Source: a virus
Reading direction: 5' to 3' (one strand)
Virus record (IMG/VR): IMGVR_UViG_3300036913_000020
Coordinates: 1 to 38,841 of that record
DNA: 38,841 nucleotides
The position numbers and the translations under genes were made by a program. Each line of letters starts with the position of its first letter. The stretch's first letter is position 1. This document shows positions 6,084 to 13,693 of the stretch, piece by piece. Below the pieces are notes generated by a model. The model ran no database searches, was not told where the DNA came from, and saw only the letters and a list, made by a program, of their open reading frames with translations.

Positions 6084-6266
6084 CTATCGTATCGGCGCCC
6101 AAAGTCCCCACAGACCCGCTACTCCCTGCCGGATGCCCAGCACACCCCAGCCGATCATCACCACGAACGCGAGCCAGGCCAGGACCGCCAACGGGCACTC
6201 GATTGCATGGAGCAGCCGGTCGGCGGAGATTAGCGCGGCGTCGATGCTGTGCGCTTGGCCGGTCAT
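6084..6266 (-). CDS. Small membrane protein (60 aa)
   Basis: After an amphipathic N-terminus (QAHSIDAALISADRLLHAIE) comes CPLAVLAWLAFVVMIGWGVL, a likely transmembrane helix, then a short Trp-rich end. ATG at 6266 overlaps the HTH gene's stop as ATGA. It is too small to assign; its position among early genes argues against a structural role. Confidence 0.6.
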   Translation of the reverse strand: MTGQAHSIDAALISADRLLHAIECPLAVLAWLAFVVMIGWGVLGIRQGVAGLWGLWAPIR

Positions 6267-6445
6267 CGCTCGGCCTCTTTCGCCAGCGCCGCGATAGTCG
6301 CAGCGTGTGGCCGCTTGCCACGTCCATGCAGCAGCACCGAGAACTGCCGCGCGCTCAGCTCGCACGCTACGGCCGCCTGCTCTAGGTTCCGATGCCTAGC
6401 CCGCACGCGCTTGGCCAACACCTGAGCCTGTCTGACTATGTTCAT
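6263..6445 (-). CDS. Small helix-turn-helix protein, Cro-like candidate (60 aa)
   Basis: NLEQAAVACELSARQFSVLL fits a helix-turn-helix: helix, turn at CELS, recognition helix ARQFSVLLHGRG, then a basic turn. The whole protein is about one HTH domain. ATG at 6445 has GAGGTGAGG close upstream. It is the only clear HTH protein of repressor size in the early operon, so it is a candidate for acting on the inverted repeat at 7630-7647. That link is inference. Confidence 0.6.
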   Translation of the reverse strand: MNIVRQAQVLAKRVRARHRNLEQAAVACELSARQFSVLLHGRGKRPHAATIAALAKEAER

Positions 6446-6456
6446 TCCCTCACCTC

Positions 6457-6636
6457 TCAGTTCTCCTCTCGTTCGTGAATCGCCGCCGCGGTGTCCACGT
6501 CGCGCTCGCTACCGTCTGGGCCGTACTGCTCGCTGGAAGGATAGGCGCAGGCCGGGCAGAGACCGTCGGTCAGAAGCTCCTGATCGAGTGCGCACTCGCC
6601 GCACAGCCGGCATTCGCCCAGCCTGTGGCGTCCCAT
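6457..6636 (-). CDS. Zinc-ribbon protein (59 aa)
   Basis: GECRLCGECALDQELLTDGL precedes CPAC, giving two CxxC pairs (with an extra Cys) for zinc. The tail is acidic (ERDVDTAAAIHEREEN). The start ATG at 6636 overlaps the stop of the previous gene as TGATG. No family name; the pattern resembles zinc-ribbon adaptors. Confidence 0.65.
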   Translation of the reverse strand: MGRHRLGECRLCGECALDQELLTDGLCPACAYPSSEQYGPDGSERDVDTAAAIHEREEN

Positions 6637-6890
6637 CACTGCACCTTCTCTCTTGCATCCGCGAGCCAGACCGCTTTGCATGCTGGGCAGACGGCGTGCG
6701 AATCGCTGTCGGTCACCGCCGGCCCCAGGTCGGCGAAGCACCACGCACACACGCTGTGCGGATCGAGCCGGGCAAGATCGCTGTCGGTCAGGAGCTGGCG
6801 GGCGCGAGTGCGGATCTCTACGTCCTGGTCTGAGTGCGCAACTACTCGCAGGCCCTCTAGTGTGGCTCGGTCAGTGTAGGTGGTTTTCAT
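6636..6890 (-). CDS. Hypothetical protein with C-terminal zinc ribbon (84 aa)
   Basis: The first 45 residues are helical and charged (RATLEGLRVVAHSDQDVEIR). Residues 50-75 have CAWCFADLGPAVTDSDSH followed by CPAC, again two CxxC knuckles. ATG at 6890 has GAGAGGGA upstream. It pairs with the zinc-ribbon gene that overlaps its stop. Confidence 0.65.
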   Translation of the reverse strand: MKTTYTDRATLEGLRVVAHSDQDVEIRTRARQLLTDSDLARLDPHSVCAWCFADLGPAVTDSDSHAVCPACKAVWLADAREKVQ

Positions 6891-6946
6891 TTCGTCCCTC
6901 TCAAGTACATCCTCGCATAGTGCAGGCAGCATGTCAAGCATTATCT

Positions 6947-7096
6947 TCAGAGCCACGCGACGACGAGCACATGGCCGGGATGAACCCTGAGCCACTCGCG
7001 CGCAACTTGTGCGACGTCCCTGCCGATCCAGCCAGTCACCGGCAAACCGACAGGGCGCCCTTGTTCTTGCCTGTAGGCCGTCGTGATCTGTGTCAT
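6947..7096 (-). CDS. Hypothetical protein (49 aa)
   Basis: ATG at 7096 has AGGAGGG with an optimal spacer. The product has a compact pattern, GRPVGLPVTGWIGRDVAQVA and HPGHVLVVAW. No family recognised. The downstream gap to 6890 is 56 bases. Confidence 0.55.
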   Translation of the reverse strand: MTQITTAYRQEQGRPVGLPVTGWIGRDVAQVAREWLRVHPGHVLVVAWL

Positions 7097-7202
7097 TGTC
7101 CAGCCCTCCTGCTGTACTACATTGCAAAAGCGAGCCCACAGGAGCAGCGTTGATATGACAGCAGTTACGGCTATTTCCGCGCGACGATATCGGGAGAATC
7201 CC

Positions 7203-7613
7203 CTACTGTCGGGCTGAACGCCCGCAGTGTGGGCAGGGGGCTGGGTGCGCCCGTCGGTAGCGGCTGCGGCACGCCTCTCCCGCCCAGACGCGCTGAGCTC
7301 CAGAACGCTTGCGCCCACACCCGCAGGCGCAAGAGCCGTCCAGGGTCATGGCGTCACGGTACAAATGACGCTCTTGGATTGGCGGGCTGACGTGACCATC
7401 GAATACGAGTGCGGGCGTGACGTGAACCGCCGTGGTGCCCACTGCCGGTATCGACGTCAGGTCGTCGAGGTGTACGCGCGGGTTCTCGCGCTCCCACTTA
7501 GCCTTACTGCACTTCCGGCAGCGTTTGGCGTCGCGTCGCCGCGCGCGGAACGGCTGGTTACAGTCTGGGCAGATGAAGTTGTGCGGTCCCTTGGGGATTC
7601 GCTTGGTAGGCAT
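7203..7613 (-). CDS. Multi-zinc-finger protein, first gene of the early operon (136 aa)
   Basis: Three Cys groups are visible: CPDCNQPFRARRRDAKRCRKC (residues 15-35), CACGCGRKRSG near 95, and CPHCGRS at the end. The basic residues between them suit nucleic-acid binding. The start ATG at 7613 has no Shine-Dalgarno; instead a -10-like TATACT lies 7 bases upstream, so the mRNA is probably leaderless. As first gene after an operator it could be an early regulator. Confidence 0.65.
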   Translation of the reverse strand: MPTKRIPKGPHNFICPDCNQPFRARRRDAKRCRKCSKAKWERENPRVHLDDLTSIPAVGTTAVHVTPALVFDGHVSPPIQERHLYRDAMTLDGSCACGCGRKRSGAQRVWAGEACRSRYRRAHPAPCPHCGRSARQ

Positions 7614-7650
7614 AGCCAGCAGTATACGCTATCGTCTGCGGACGATACAA
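7614..7650 (-). promoter_or_regulatory. Early promoter with embedded operator, leaderless start
   Basis: Minus-strand TATACT (7626-7621) matches a -10 at 5 of 6 positions; TTGTAT (7650-7645) is a plausible -35 at 18 bases. Between them lies an inverted repeat TATCGTC-TGCG-GACGATA (7630-7647), placed to block RNA polymerase. The ATG follows the -10 by 7 bases, so transcription should start at or within a base or two of the start codon. Confidence 0.55.
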
Positions 7651-7782
7651 CAGGATCCTGCGCGGCCACGCGGGCAACCGAGCGAATGTCGCGGGCGACT
7701 CCAGACAGTTACTGATTGACAATACGCGCAGAATGTGCGTTACTTGGTTTGTCTACGCTGGGCCTGGACGGTCACCAGCACC
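7651..7782. other. Intergenic region between late and early operons
   Basis: No gene is supported. A plus-strand TTGACA at 7716-7721 has only weak -10 candidates after it. The plus-strand ORF from 7735 overlaps the membrane-protein gene and looks like a shadow. Confidence 0.4.
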
Positions 7783-7825
7783 CCGGAGGCCGCCGTCATA
7801 GCGGGGAAGCGGCAGCGGCCTCCGG
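7783..7825 (-). terminator. Strong hairpin after the late operon
   Basis: Perfect 11-bp arms CCGGAGGCCGC (7783-7793) and GCGGCCTCCGG (7815-7825) lie just beyond the stop of the last late gene. On the minus strand no U-run follows, so termination may be Rho-dependent or the hairpin may protect the 3' end; on the plus strand TCTTATCTTC follows. Confidence 0.5.
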
Positions 7826-7827
7826 TC

Positions 7828-8328
7828 TTATCTTCGCCCTACTACGCGGCGCTCAGACCCAACATACGACTGAGGACCACACCCGCCCGTAAGCATCCGC
7901 ACGTCATGCGCGCCCTTGAGCGTGGCGAAGGCTTCGCGGTCAGTGCCGGCGCGGACTTCGAGGTCCTTGATACGCTCCTCGACCTCCAAGATTGACTTGG
8001 TGTGGGCCGCCAGCTCGGTAGCCTGTCCGGCTATTCCCTGGAGCGAGATGGCCACGTCGGAGAACCACTGCTCGGTAGGAATGCGCTTTAGCGCTATGGC
8101 CGCAGAGGTCCACTCGTGTGAATTCTCGCTCACGGTTTTCATGACTTCGTTCATGCGCCGCATCGTAGGTCGCATGAACATCCCCAGAAGGGATGATCCG
8201 GCCCCGGCAGCCGCACCGCCGAGCACGAGCGAGAATATCAGCAGAAACACGAGCTGCTTGACGTTGAGGTCCGCCAAGAGCTGGTACAGTACCCCGATGA
8301 AGCCCGACGGGAGCGCGGCTACCGTCAT
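7828..8328 (-). CDS. Membrane protein, possible holin or spanin-type (166 aa)
   Basis: Residues about 22-46 form one hydrophobic helix (VKQLVFLLIFSLVLGGAAAG). A helical, charged stretch (ERIKDLEVRAGTDREAFATL) suggests a coiled coil. It ends the late operon after the tail genes, where lysis genes often lie, but no endolysin is found nearby. ATG at 8328 overlaps the previous stop as ATGA. Function is uncertain. Confidence 0.6.
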   Translation of the reverse strand: MTVAALPSGFIGVLYQLLADLNVKQLVFLLIFSLVLGGAAAGAGSSLLGMFMRPTMRRMNEVMKTVSENSHEWTSAAIALKRIPTEQWFSDVAISLQGIAGQATELAAHTKSILEVEERIKDLEVRAGTDREAFATLKGAHDVRMLTGGCGPQSYVGSERRVVGRR

Positions 8329-8606
8329 TCCAACGCCTTCTTTTCCAGCGCGTCTAGGCGCGCCTCGCACTTGGTGACACGATCGGCGAGAGCGGAGTCG
8401 GAGTCCTGTAGATCGTTCACCGCTCCGGCCAGGTCTTGCAACTTGACGCTCTTGCCCTTCTTGTCAATGACCACGCCGCCTCCGCTCGCCACCGCTGCTG
8501 CGGTTGCTGTGGCATTCGCGGCCGTGGCCGCAGCAGTGGCGATGACGTCCGCGAGTTGTTGGCGTCGCTGTACCTCGGCCACGTCGGGAGGATCTTGCCT
8601 CATCAT
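8325..8606 (-). CDS. Ala-rich coiled-coil protein (93 aa)
   Basis: Residues 20-45 are a low-complexity helix (TAAATAANATATAAAVASGG), followed by a C-terminal heptad pattern (LQDSDSALADRVTKCEARLD). The start overlaps the stop of the 431-residue gene as TGATG; an adjacent second ATG lies at 8603. It may be a small tail or lysis accessory protein; no family recognised. Confidence 0.5.
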   Translation of the reverse strand: MMRQDPPDVAEVQRRQQLADVIATAAATAANATATAAAVASGGGVVIDKKGKSVKLQDLAGAVNDLQDSDSALADRVTKCEARLDALEKKALE

Positions 8607-9901
8607 CAGATCCAAATCGGATACGACTCCTCGTCAACCACGACAGCCTGCGCTGCTTTCCAGATTGGCAGGTACGTGCGCTGATCCGACAATACCGCCG
8701 CGATGCGCCCGAAGAGCACGTCCGTTTCTGTGCTAAGCGGGACAACCCAGAGCGGCCAGCGCCCGTATTCGGAGCGCTCGACGACCTCCATCAAGAACTC
8801 GATTCGATCGGCTTGGGCATGCCACTTGACGGGCATCGTCAGGCGCCGTCGCGCAACCTGCTCTTGCGGGATGACGACCAACCCGGCGTTGCCCGCGCGC
8901 GTCTGCGTCAAAGCACGGTCGGTCTGGTAGCCCGGCGCATCGGTCTTTTGGGCCAGCGTATACGCCTTCGACAGTGTCATGGACCCGATCTGGATGGCCG
9001 CGTCGTTTGTGCCCGTGAAGATGATCCGCTGATACCGTAGATCGCAGGGCGTCACCTCGCGATCGTAGAAGTGATTCTCGTAGGCGGTGATCGCCGCATT
9101 GACCGTGGTCTGCTCGCCCACGAAGGCGCCCGTCGCGCTCCCGTACCAGCCCACTGTCACTGGGCCGAGATTGTGGCCATGGAAGGCCAGGAAGTCCGCC
9201 GATGGCCAGACGCGGAAGTCGTCGACCCAAGCATCGCCCGTGTTCGTCGGTTCGGTTGCAATGGCGATCAGCCAAAGCGAGAGTAGCGGGCGCCCGCTGG
9301 CCAAGAAGCTCGGCATCGTGAACGGGAGCGTCGTCACTGTCCATGCTGGCGTCGTCTTCGCCGTAGCGAAGTCCGCGGCGGCAGCGCCGGCCGCGTTCCA
9401 TGTCCCATCGCTCTTGAGGTACTGATTCGTATCTGGACAGAAGAGGCGCGCCCGAGAGTACACCGTGCCGTCCCCGAGCTGCGCCACGCTCACGACCTGA
9501 CGCGAGCTGCTCGGGACGTTCGCGAAGACCTTCGTCACCTGCGCGTAGGCTCCAACACCGGCCGTCGGCACGTGGAGCTTTGCGCTCTGCGAGCCGCTGT
9601 TGTGCTTCGTCGCGTCGATTGACGCCAGGTTGCTGGCGCCGTTCTGCGTCGCTGTCCAGCCGCCGGCAGCGAGAGTCGCAGCCTCGAAGCCGCCATCCCG
9701 GATGCCGGCGCTGTCCGCGCGGTCCAAATCCGCCGAGATGTAGACGTTAGCTGTGGGCGGGGTCGCGAAGGCGAACGGGCGACCGCCGCGACCATCGCAC
9801 AGGTTGGCCGGCGGGTAGTTCGCGTTGTAGGCAGAGGTCGTGACGAGAGCACCCCCCAGGAGGTCGCTGTACCTTCCGGCCACTACTACAAGGTCTGCCA
9901 T
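8606..9901 (-). CDS. Tail adsorption protein with CBM-like region (431 aa)
   Basis: Residues 20-70 and 75-180 contain beta-rich segments like those of discoidin or carbohydrate-binding modules (AGIRDGGFEAATLAAGGWTA, with Trp and Ser/Thr-rich strands). The C-terminal third (RRLTMPVKWHAQADRIEFL; SEYGRWPLWVVPLST) looks like a conserved virion domain. It follows the LamG-containing tail protein, so it is probably part of the tail tip or fibre. ATG at 9901 follows that gene's stop directly. Confidence 0.6.
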   Translation of the reverse strand: MADLVVVAGRYSDLLGGALVTTSAYNANYPPANLCDGRGGRPFAFATPPTANVYISADLDRADSAGIRDGGFEAATLAAGGWTATQNGASNLASIDATKHNSGSQSAKLHVPTAGVGAYAQVTKVFANVPSSSRQVVSVAQLGDGTVYSRARLFCPDTNQYLKSDGTWNAAGAAAADFATAKTTPAWTVTTLPFTMPSFLASGRPLLSLWLIAIATEPTNTGDAWVDDFRVWPSADFLAFHGHNLGPVTVGWYGSATGAFVGEQTTVNAAITAYENHFYDREVTPCDLRYQRIIFTGTNDAAIQIGSMTLSKAYTLAQKTDAPGYQTDRALTQTRAGNAGLVVIPQEQVARRRLTMPVKWHAQADRIEFLMEVVERSEYGRWPLWVVPLSTETDVLFGRIAAVLSDQRTYLPIWKAAQAVVVDEESYPIWI

Positions 9902-9902
9902 C

Positions 9903-12341
9903 TCAGGCCACCGGGGTCTCTGCCACCGCCTGCGCGATCCACGAGGTGCTGATCGCGGCTATCTCTGCATCGCTCAGGCAGCGTGGCATGATCAAGGTGC
10001 GACGGATGCAGGAGTCGGCCCCGTAATAGTTCACGTTGAGAATCGCTGGGCTATAGAGCTGCGGTATCAAGGGCGTCGAGACGCCCCGGCCGAAGACAGT
10101 GCCCTTCACGCCGTTGACGTAGAGTGTGGAAGTTGGCGAGTTGGTACCGTTCTCGCCAGCCGCGCTCGACCAGGTGAGCGCCACAACGTTCCAGGTGTTG
10201 CGCGTCACGTGCGCGGATGCGGCCAGGCATCGAGCCTGCCCTCCGGCGAAGTCGAAGAAGTTCCAGAACGCATTAGACGGCCAGTACCAGAGAGCATTGC
10301 GTACGTTCTGCCCCACAACATCCATGTCCATATGGAAAGAGCGGATCGCGGTCGGCTCCGAATCTGTGTCGCTCCACAGTGGCCGGAACAAAAACAGCAT
10401 CGTCCCGCAGATCGTCGAGAGGTACTGCTGCCCGGACACAGGAACTCCAAGAGTCACCGTGTCGGCCATGCGTAGGTACGCTGCGGTTGTCGTGGGTATC
10501 CGGGATGTTGCACAGCTCGCGCTGATGGCCGCGGACATCCATGCGTCGTATCGCTCCTCGAGCTGCACATGCTCGACCCAGCACACAGCGCCGTCTGCGG
10601 TAGCAGCCGGAAGCACGATGGTCAGCGTGTAGTTGGTCGCCGAGCCGGTGATAGGCGTTGATTGGTGACGATGGATGCCCAGCGCGTTTGCCGTACCCGC
10701 GCAGAGATTGACGCAGGAGCCGGCCTGCCACGCCGGAGGCGCGGAAGTGTCGTTCCAGAATTTACCGTCAGTACGCGATAGACGCCAGCTCGGCGCAGTG
10801 ATCGCCCAATCTATCGAGACCACTAGATTCTGCGTCGCCGTCGTGATAGCCGCCGCGACTGTCGCCGTCTGGTCCGCCTTTGCGCCGCCTGCGCCATGCA
10901 CGAACTTCAACGCATAGAGCGTCACGCTTTGATCGAAGAGATCGTAGCCGCTGGCGAGTGTGGCCGTGGCCGCGAGTGTGCCGCCGTGGGCAGCATCGGT
11001 AACGAGCGTCCAGCCCGTACCGGCTGCATCGAAAGCGGAGTGCAAAACATGATTCTTCGCCGCGCCCTCGTACAGCTTGCCCCACGGCGTTATTGCCTCA
11101 ACGTCGGGCGCCACGCGGGCGACGCGTCCATCCGTGCAGCGCTCGACCCACTTATACGATGGCCGCCCGAACGCGCGCCGTGTGCCGCCCGGCAGAACGA
11201 TCGAAGAGCCCTCATTCCATCGGTTGCTCGCCACCTGTGGGCGCCCGTTGTCATCGTAGTAGCCGACCAGCCGCCGGTTGAGCGTCTGCCCGTGCAGCGT
11301 CAGAGCCATCGCGTCAAGGTCCAACTCCCACGAGTCGAGCCTGACCTCACGCTGCTGCCACACGGCGTCGGCGATGCCCGCGCCACCGGGATCGGGAGCC
11401 GTCAGGTCTTCGCGCACGGCAAGCGAGTCGCCGAGATACAGGTCGAGGTATTCAAGGGATGCCGGGCTGATCGTCGGCTCCTCGCGGGGGGCGCCCAAGA
11501 AGAAGAGCCGGCGCCCGCCAGAATCCTGCCCCTGGGACACGGCGTCACCGCGTGTCCCGAACATCGAGAGGTAGTACCCTGCGAGCGCGTAGTATTGTAG
11601 AGAGAGCGCGGTATTCGCCTCTAGATACGCGTTGTACATGCGCACCTCGGCCATGCGCACGTCCGAGTAGGCCGGAGCTGCCTGCCCATTCCTGCCCAAT
11701 ACGATCTTGTACGCCAGGCTGGCGATGCCTCCGGTACTGACGGTCTGCTGATACTGCCGCGTCCCGCTCGGAGTCCAGAGTGAGGTGCTGATCGTGCCCG
11801 TTCCCCCCGCCACGAAGATCGCCGTGTACCACTGCTGCAACGTGATGGCGAATCCTGCGGTATAGGCCCAGCCAGTTCCGTTGTAAACACCGAGGAAGAT
11901 CGTGGGCGTCGTCCCGCCAATGTTACGAAGGAAAATCCCAAATCCGCCATTGGCAACGCTGCAACAAAGTGGCGACTCGTTGAGGTTCCCCGTCGCGCTG
12001 TTGGTCGTCACCGAATTAACGTACAACTGCATTGCTAACGTGAACTGGCTTGACGCCGAGTAGACTGACGCATTGAGGCTCGACAACATGTACGGCTTGA
12101 AGGCGCCCGATGGACTAAACGCGACGCACTTGCGACCATACGGCGCGGTGGTCGTGTCCACGTTCGGGTCGGTGTTGTCGGTTCCGCCGCCGGAGAAATA
12201 GCCCGTCCCGCCAGAGCTGTCATACCACGTTGATAGCCGATACGCGGCAGTGACAAGCTGCGCTGAGACAGCCTCCGATGACAGCACTAGCGTTGGTGGG
12301 TATGTGCCGCCGACATCGAGCTTGGGATCTAGGATGCTCAT
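9903..12341 (-). CDS. Tail tip protein with LamG-like domains (812 aa)
   Basis: Residues about 35-230 and 620-790 have the beta-sandwich pattern of LamG/concanavalin-like domains (SSQFTLAMQLYVNSV; RMAEVRMYNAYLEA; ILNVNYYGADSCIRRTLIMP). The middle contains EYLDLYLGDSLAVRE, typical of tail assembly proteins, and SYKWVER. Such proteins bind host surface sugars. ATG at 12341 overlaps the hub gene's stop as ATGA; a longer frame to 12521 is a shadow. Confidence 0.7.
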   Translation of the reverse strand: MSILDPKLDVGGTYPPTLVLSSEAVSAQLVTAAYRLSTWYDSSGGTGYFSGGGTDNTDPNVDTTTAPYGRKCVAFSPSGAFKPYMLSSLNASVYSASSQFTLAMQLYVNSVTTNSATGNLNESPLCCSVANGGFGIFLRNIGGTTPTIFLGVYNGTGWAYTAGFAITLQQWYTAIFVAGGTGTISTSLWTPSGTRQYQQTVSTGGIASLAYKIVLGRNGQAAPAYSDVRMAEVRMYNAYLEANTALSLQYYALAGYYLSMFGTRGDAVSQGQDSGGRRLFFLGAPREEPTISPASLEYLDLYLGDSLAVREDLTAPDPGGAGIADAVWQQREVRLDSWELDLDAMALTLHGQTLNRRLVGYYDDNGRPQVASNRWNEGSSIVLPGGTRRAFGRPSYKWVERCTDGRVARVAPDVEAITPWGKLYEGAAKNHVLHSAFDAAGTGWTLVTDAAHGGTLAATATLASGYDLFDQSVTLYALKFVHGAGGAKADQTATVAAAITTATQNLVVSIDWAITAPSWRLSRTDGKFWNDTSAPPAWQAGSCVNLCAGTANALGIHRHQSTPITGSATNYTLTIVLPAATADGAVCWVEHVQLEERYDAWMSAAISASCATSRIPTTTAAYLRMADTVTLGVPVSGQQYLSTICGTMLFLFRPLWSDTDSEPTAIRSFHMDMDVVGQNVRNALWYWPSNAFWNFFDFAGGQARCLAASAHVTRNTWNVVALTWSSAAGENGTNSPTSTLYVNGVKGTVFGRGVSTPLIPQLYSPAILNVNYYGADSCIRRTLIMPRCLSDAEIAAISTSWIAQAVAETPVA

Positions 12342-13693
12342 CGCGCCTCCGCCGGTCCCCACGTGCATTGCAGCGCGTCTTCGCGCACCATCGCCCCGCC
12401 ACTGTCGCCCATGAGCACGTCTGTCACCATGCCCGCTGCGGAATCGCCCAGCTTCAGCCGTAGCGTGTCGCAGAGCGAAGTCGTGTCGCCGACCTCGGGA
12501 TACTGAATCGGCTGGCGGCACTCGCCGGCCAGCAGCACGGGGCTCGTCACGTAGGCGTCACCATGCGGCGAGTCGACCATGAGCGCGAGCTTTCCCGTAG
12601 CCGTCCAGTACGGCGCGATCTGCGTCTGCTGGCACCAGGCATTGAGCTCGGACATTCCGGTCGTCTCGCCCGAGATGATGCGATTGGCGCTACGCGTCGT
12701 CGCGTTCGCGCGCCCCGCGAGAAAGACTTTGGCCGCGTCGAAGCTGGCCGTGTCGATGCCGACGACAGGCGCGGTCAAGCGCGTGTACCAAACGCCGTGG
12801 CTGCGGTTGAAGACGAAGTTGTGGCAGAAGTGCTCCAGCACATCGACTTCGTCAGTGATGAGCGTGCCGCTGCCATCGCCTACGGTCTCGTAACCATCAA
12901 CATCCGCCGTAATCGTGTTCGTTCCCTGGTCGGCGACAAACGCGATCTGCGTCCAGGTGTCGCCGTCGAGCACTGGGTATGCGATCGTGTAGTCGGTCGT
13001 CAACGTCTTGAGTGTGCCCTCCGAGTACACGCGCGGAACGCCCTTGAACGCCCCGAACGCCAGCGTGTAGGTGTAGGGCGTCCCCGAAGCTGCGTCCCGG
13101 ATCGCCGTGACGCAGCCCTTCTGCGCCGAGGCATAAGAATCGCAGTGGCCCCACACCAGCGGGGCGCATGTTCCGACCAACGCCGGGTCGATGTTGCGCC
13201 TGTTGCTTTCCGTCAGTCGGCGCGCGATCGTGGACCTAAGCGGCGCGTCGAGCGGAACAAACGGCAGATCCCACGTCAGCGGTGCCGGGTTGCCCCATCC
13301 GCTCTGAAGAGTTCCCGCGAACAACTGGAGCCATGAGCCCTCGGGCACGCGCGTCGTCGGAGCGGCCAAGTAGTAGGCGCATGTCGACCCGGCGACACGG
13401 TATCCTTTCGCGCACATCGTCGACCACCAGCGATCGTCGTTGCGCTCCACGATCTGAAGCGTGCGTGTCGCACCCTGCGTTAGCGACATCGACACGCGAT
13501 CGGCCGCCTCGCCCACGGAACCGAACTTGGTCACGATTCCATCGTAGTAGGCGCCGCCCAACTCGCAGACGCCGCCAGGAGCGCGTCCCCAGTAGAGCGT
13601 GCCCGTTGGGCCGTAGAACTTGACTAGCGGATAGACCTCGGGGCTCTGCGATTGCATCTCGGCGAGCATCGCCGCGCTGAGTCGTCCTGGCAT
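12338..13693 (-). CDS. Tail hub or distal tail-like protein (451 aa)
   Basis: It immediately follows the tape measure gene (TGATG overlap at 13693), where siphophages encode distal tail and hub proteins. Recognisable elements are GTLYWGRAPGGVCELGGAYY, FAGTLQSGWGNPAPL and a C-terminal GDSAAGMVTDVL. Eleven cysteines are present (for example CAPLVWGHC), many for a virion protein, so disulfides are possible. Assigned by position and general form. Confidence 0.6.
   Translation of the reverse strand: MPGRLSAAMLAEMQSQSPEVYPLVKFYGPTGTLYWGRAPGGVCELGGAYYDGIVTKFGSVGEAADRVSMSLTQGATRTLQIVERNDDRWWSTMCAKGYRVAGSTCAYYLAAPTTRVPEGSWLQLFAGTLQSGWGNPAPLTWDLPFVPLDAPLRSTIARRLTESNRRNIDPALVGTCAPLVWGHCDSYASAQKGCVTAIRDAASGTPYTYTLAFGAFKGVPRVYSEGTLKTLTTDYTIAYPVLDGDTWTQIAFVADQGTNTITADVDGYETVGDGSGTLITDEVDVLEHFCHNFVFNRSHGVWYTRLTAPVVGIDTASFDAAKVFLAGRANATTRSANRIISGETTGMSELNAWCQQTQIAPYWTATGKLALMVDSPHGDAYVTSPVLLAGECRQPIQYPEVGDTTSLCDTLRLKLGDSAAGMVTDVLMGDSGGAMVREDALQCTWGPAEAR

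Noticed and set aside
7735-7995. Plus-strand ORF of 86 residues near a plus-strand TTGACA
   Set aside because: It overlaps the membrane-protein gene, starts with GTG without a ribosome site, and no good -10 follows.
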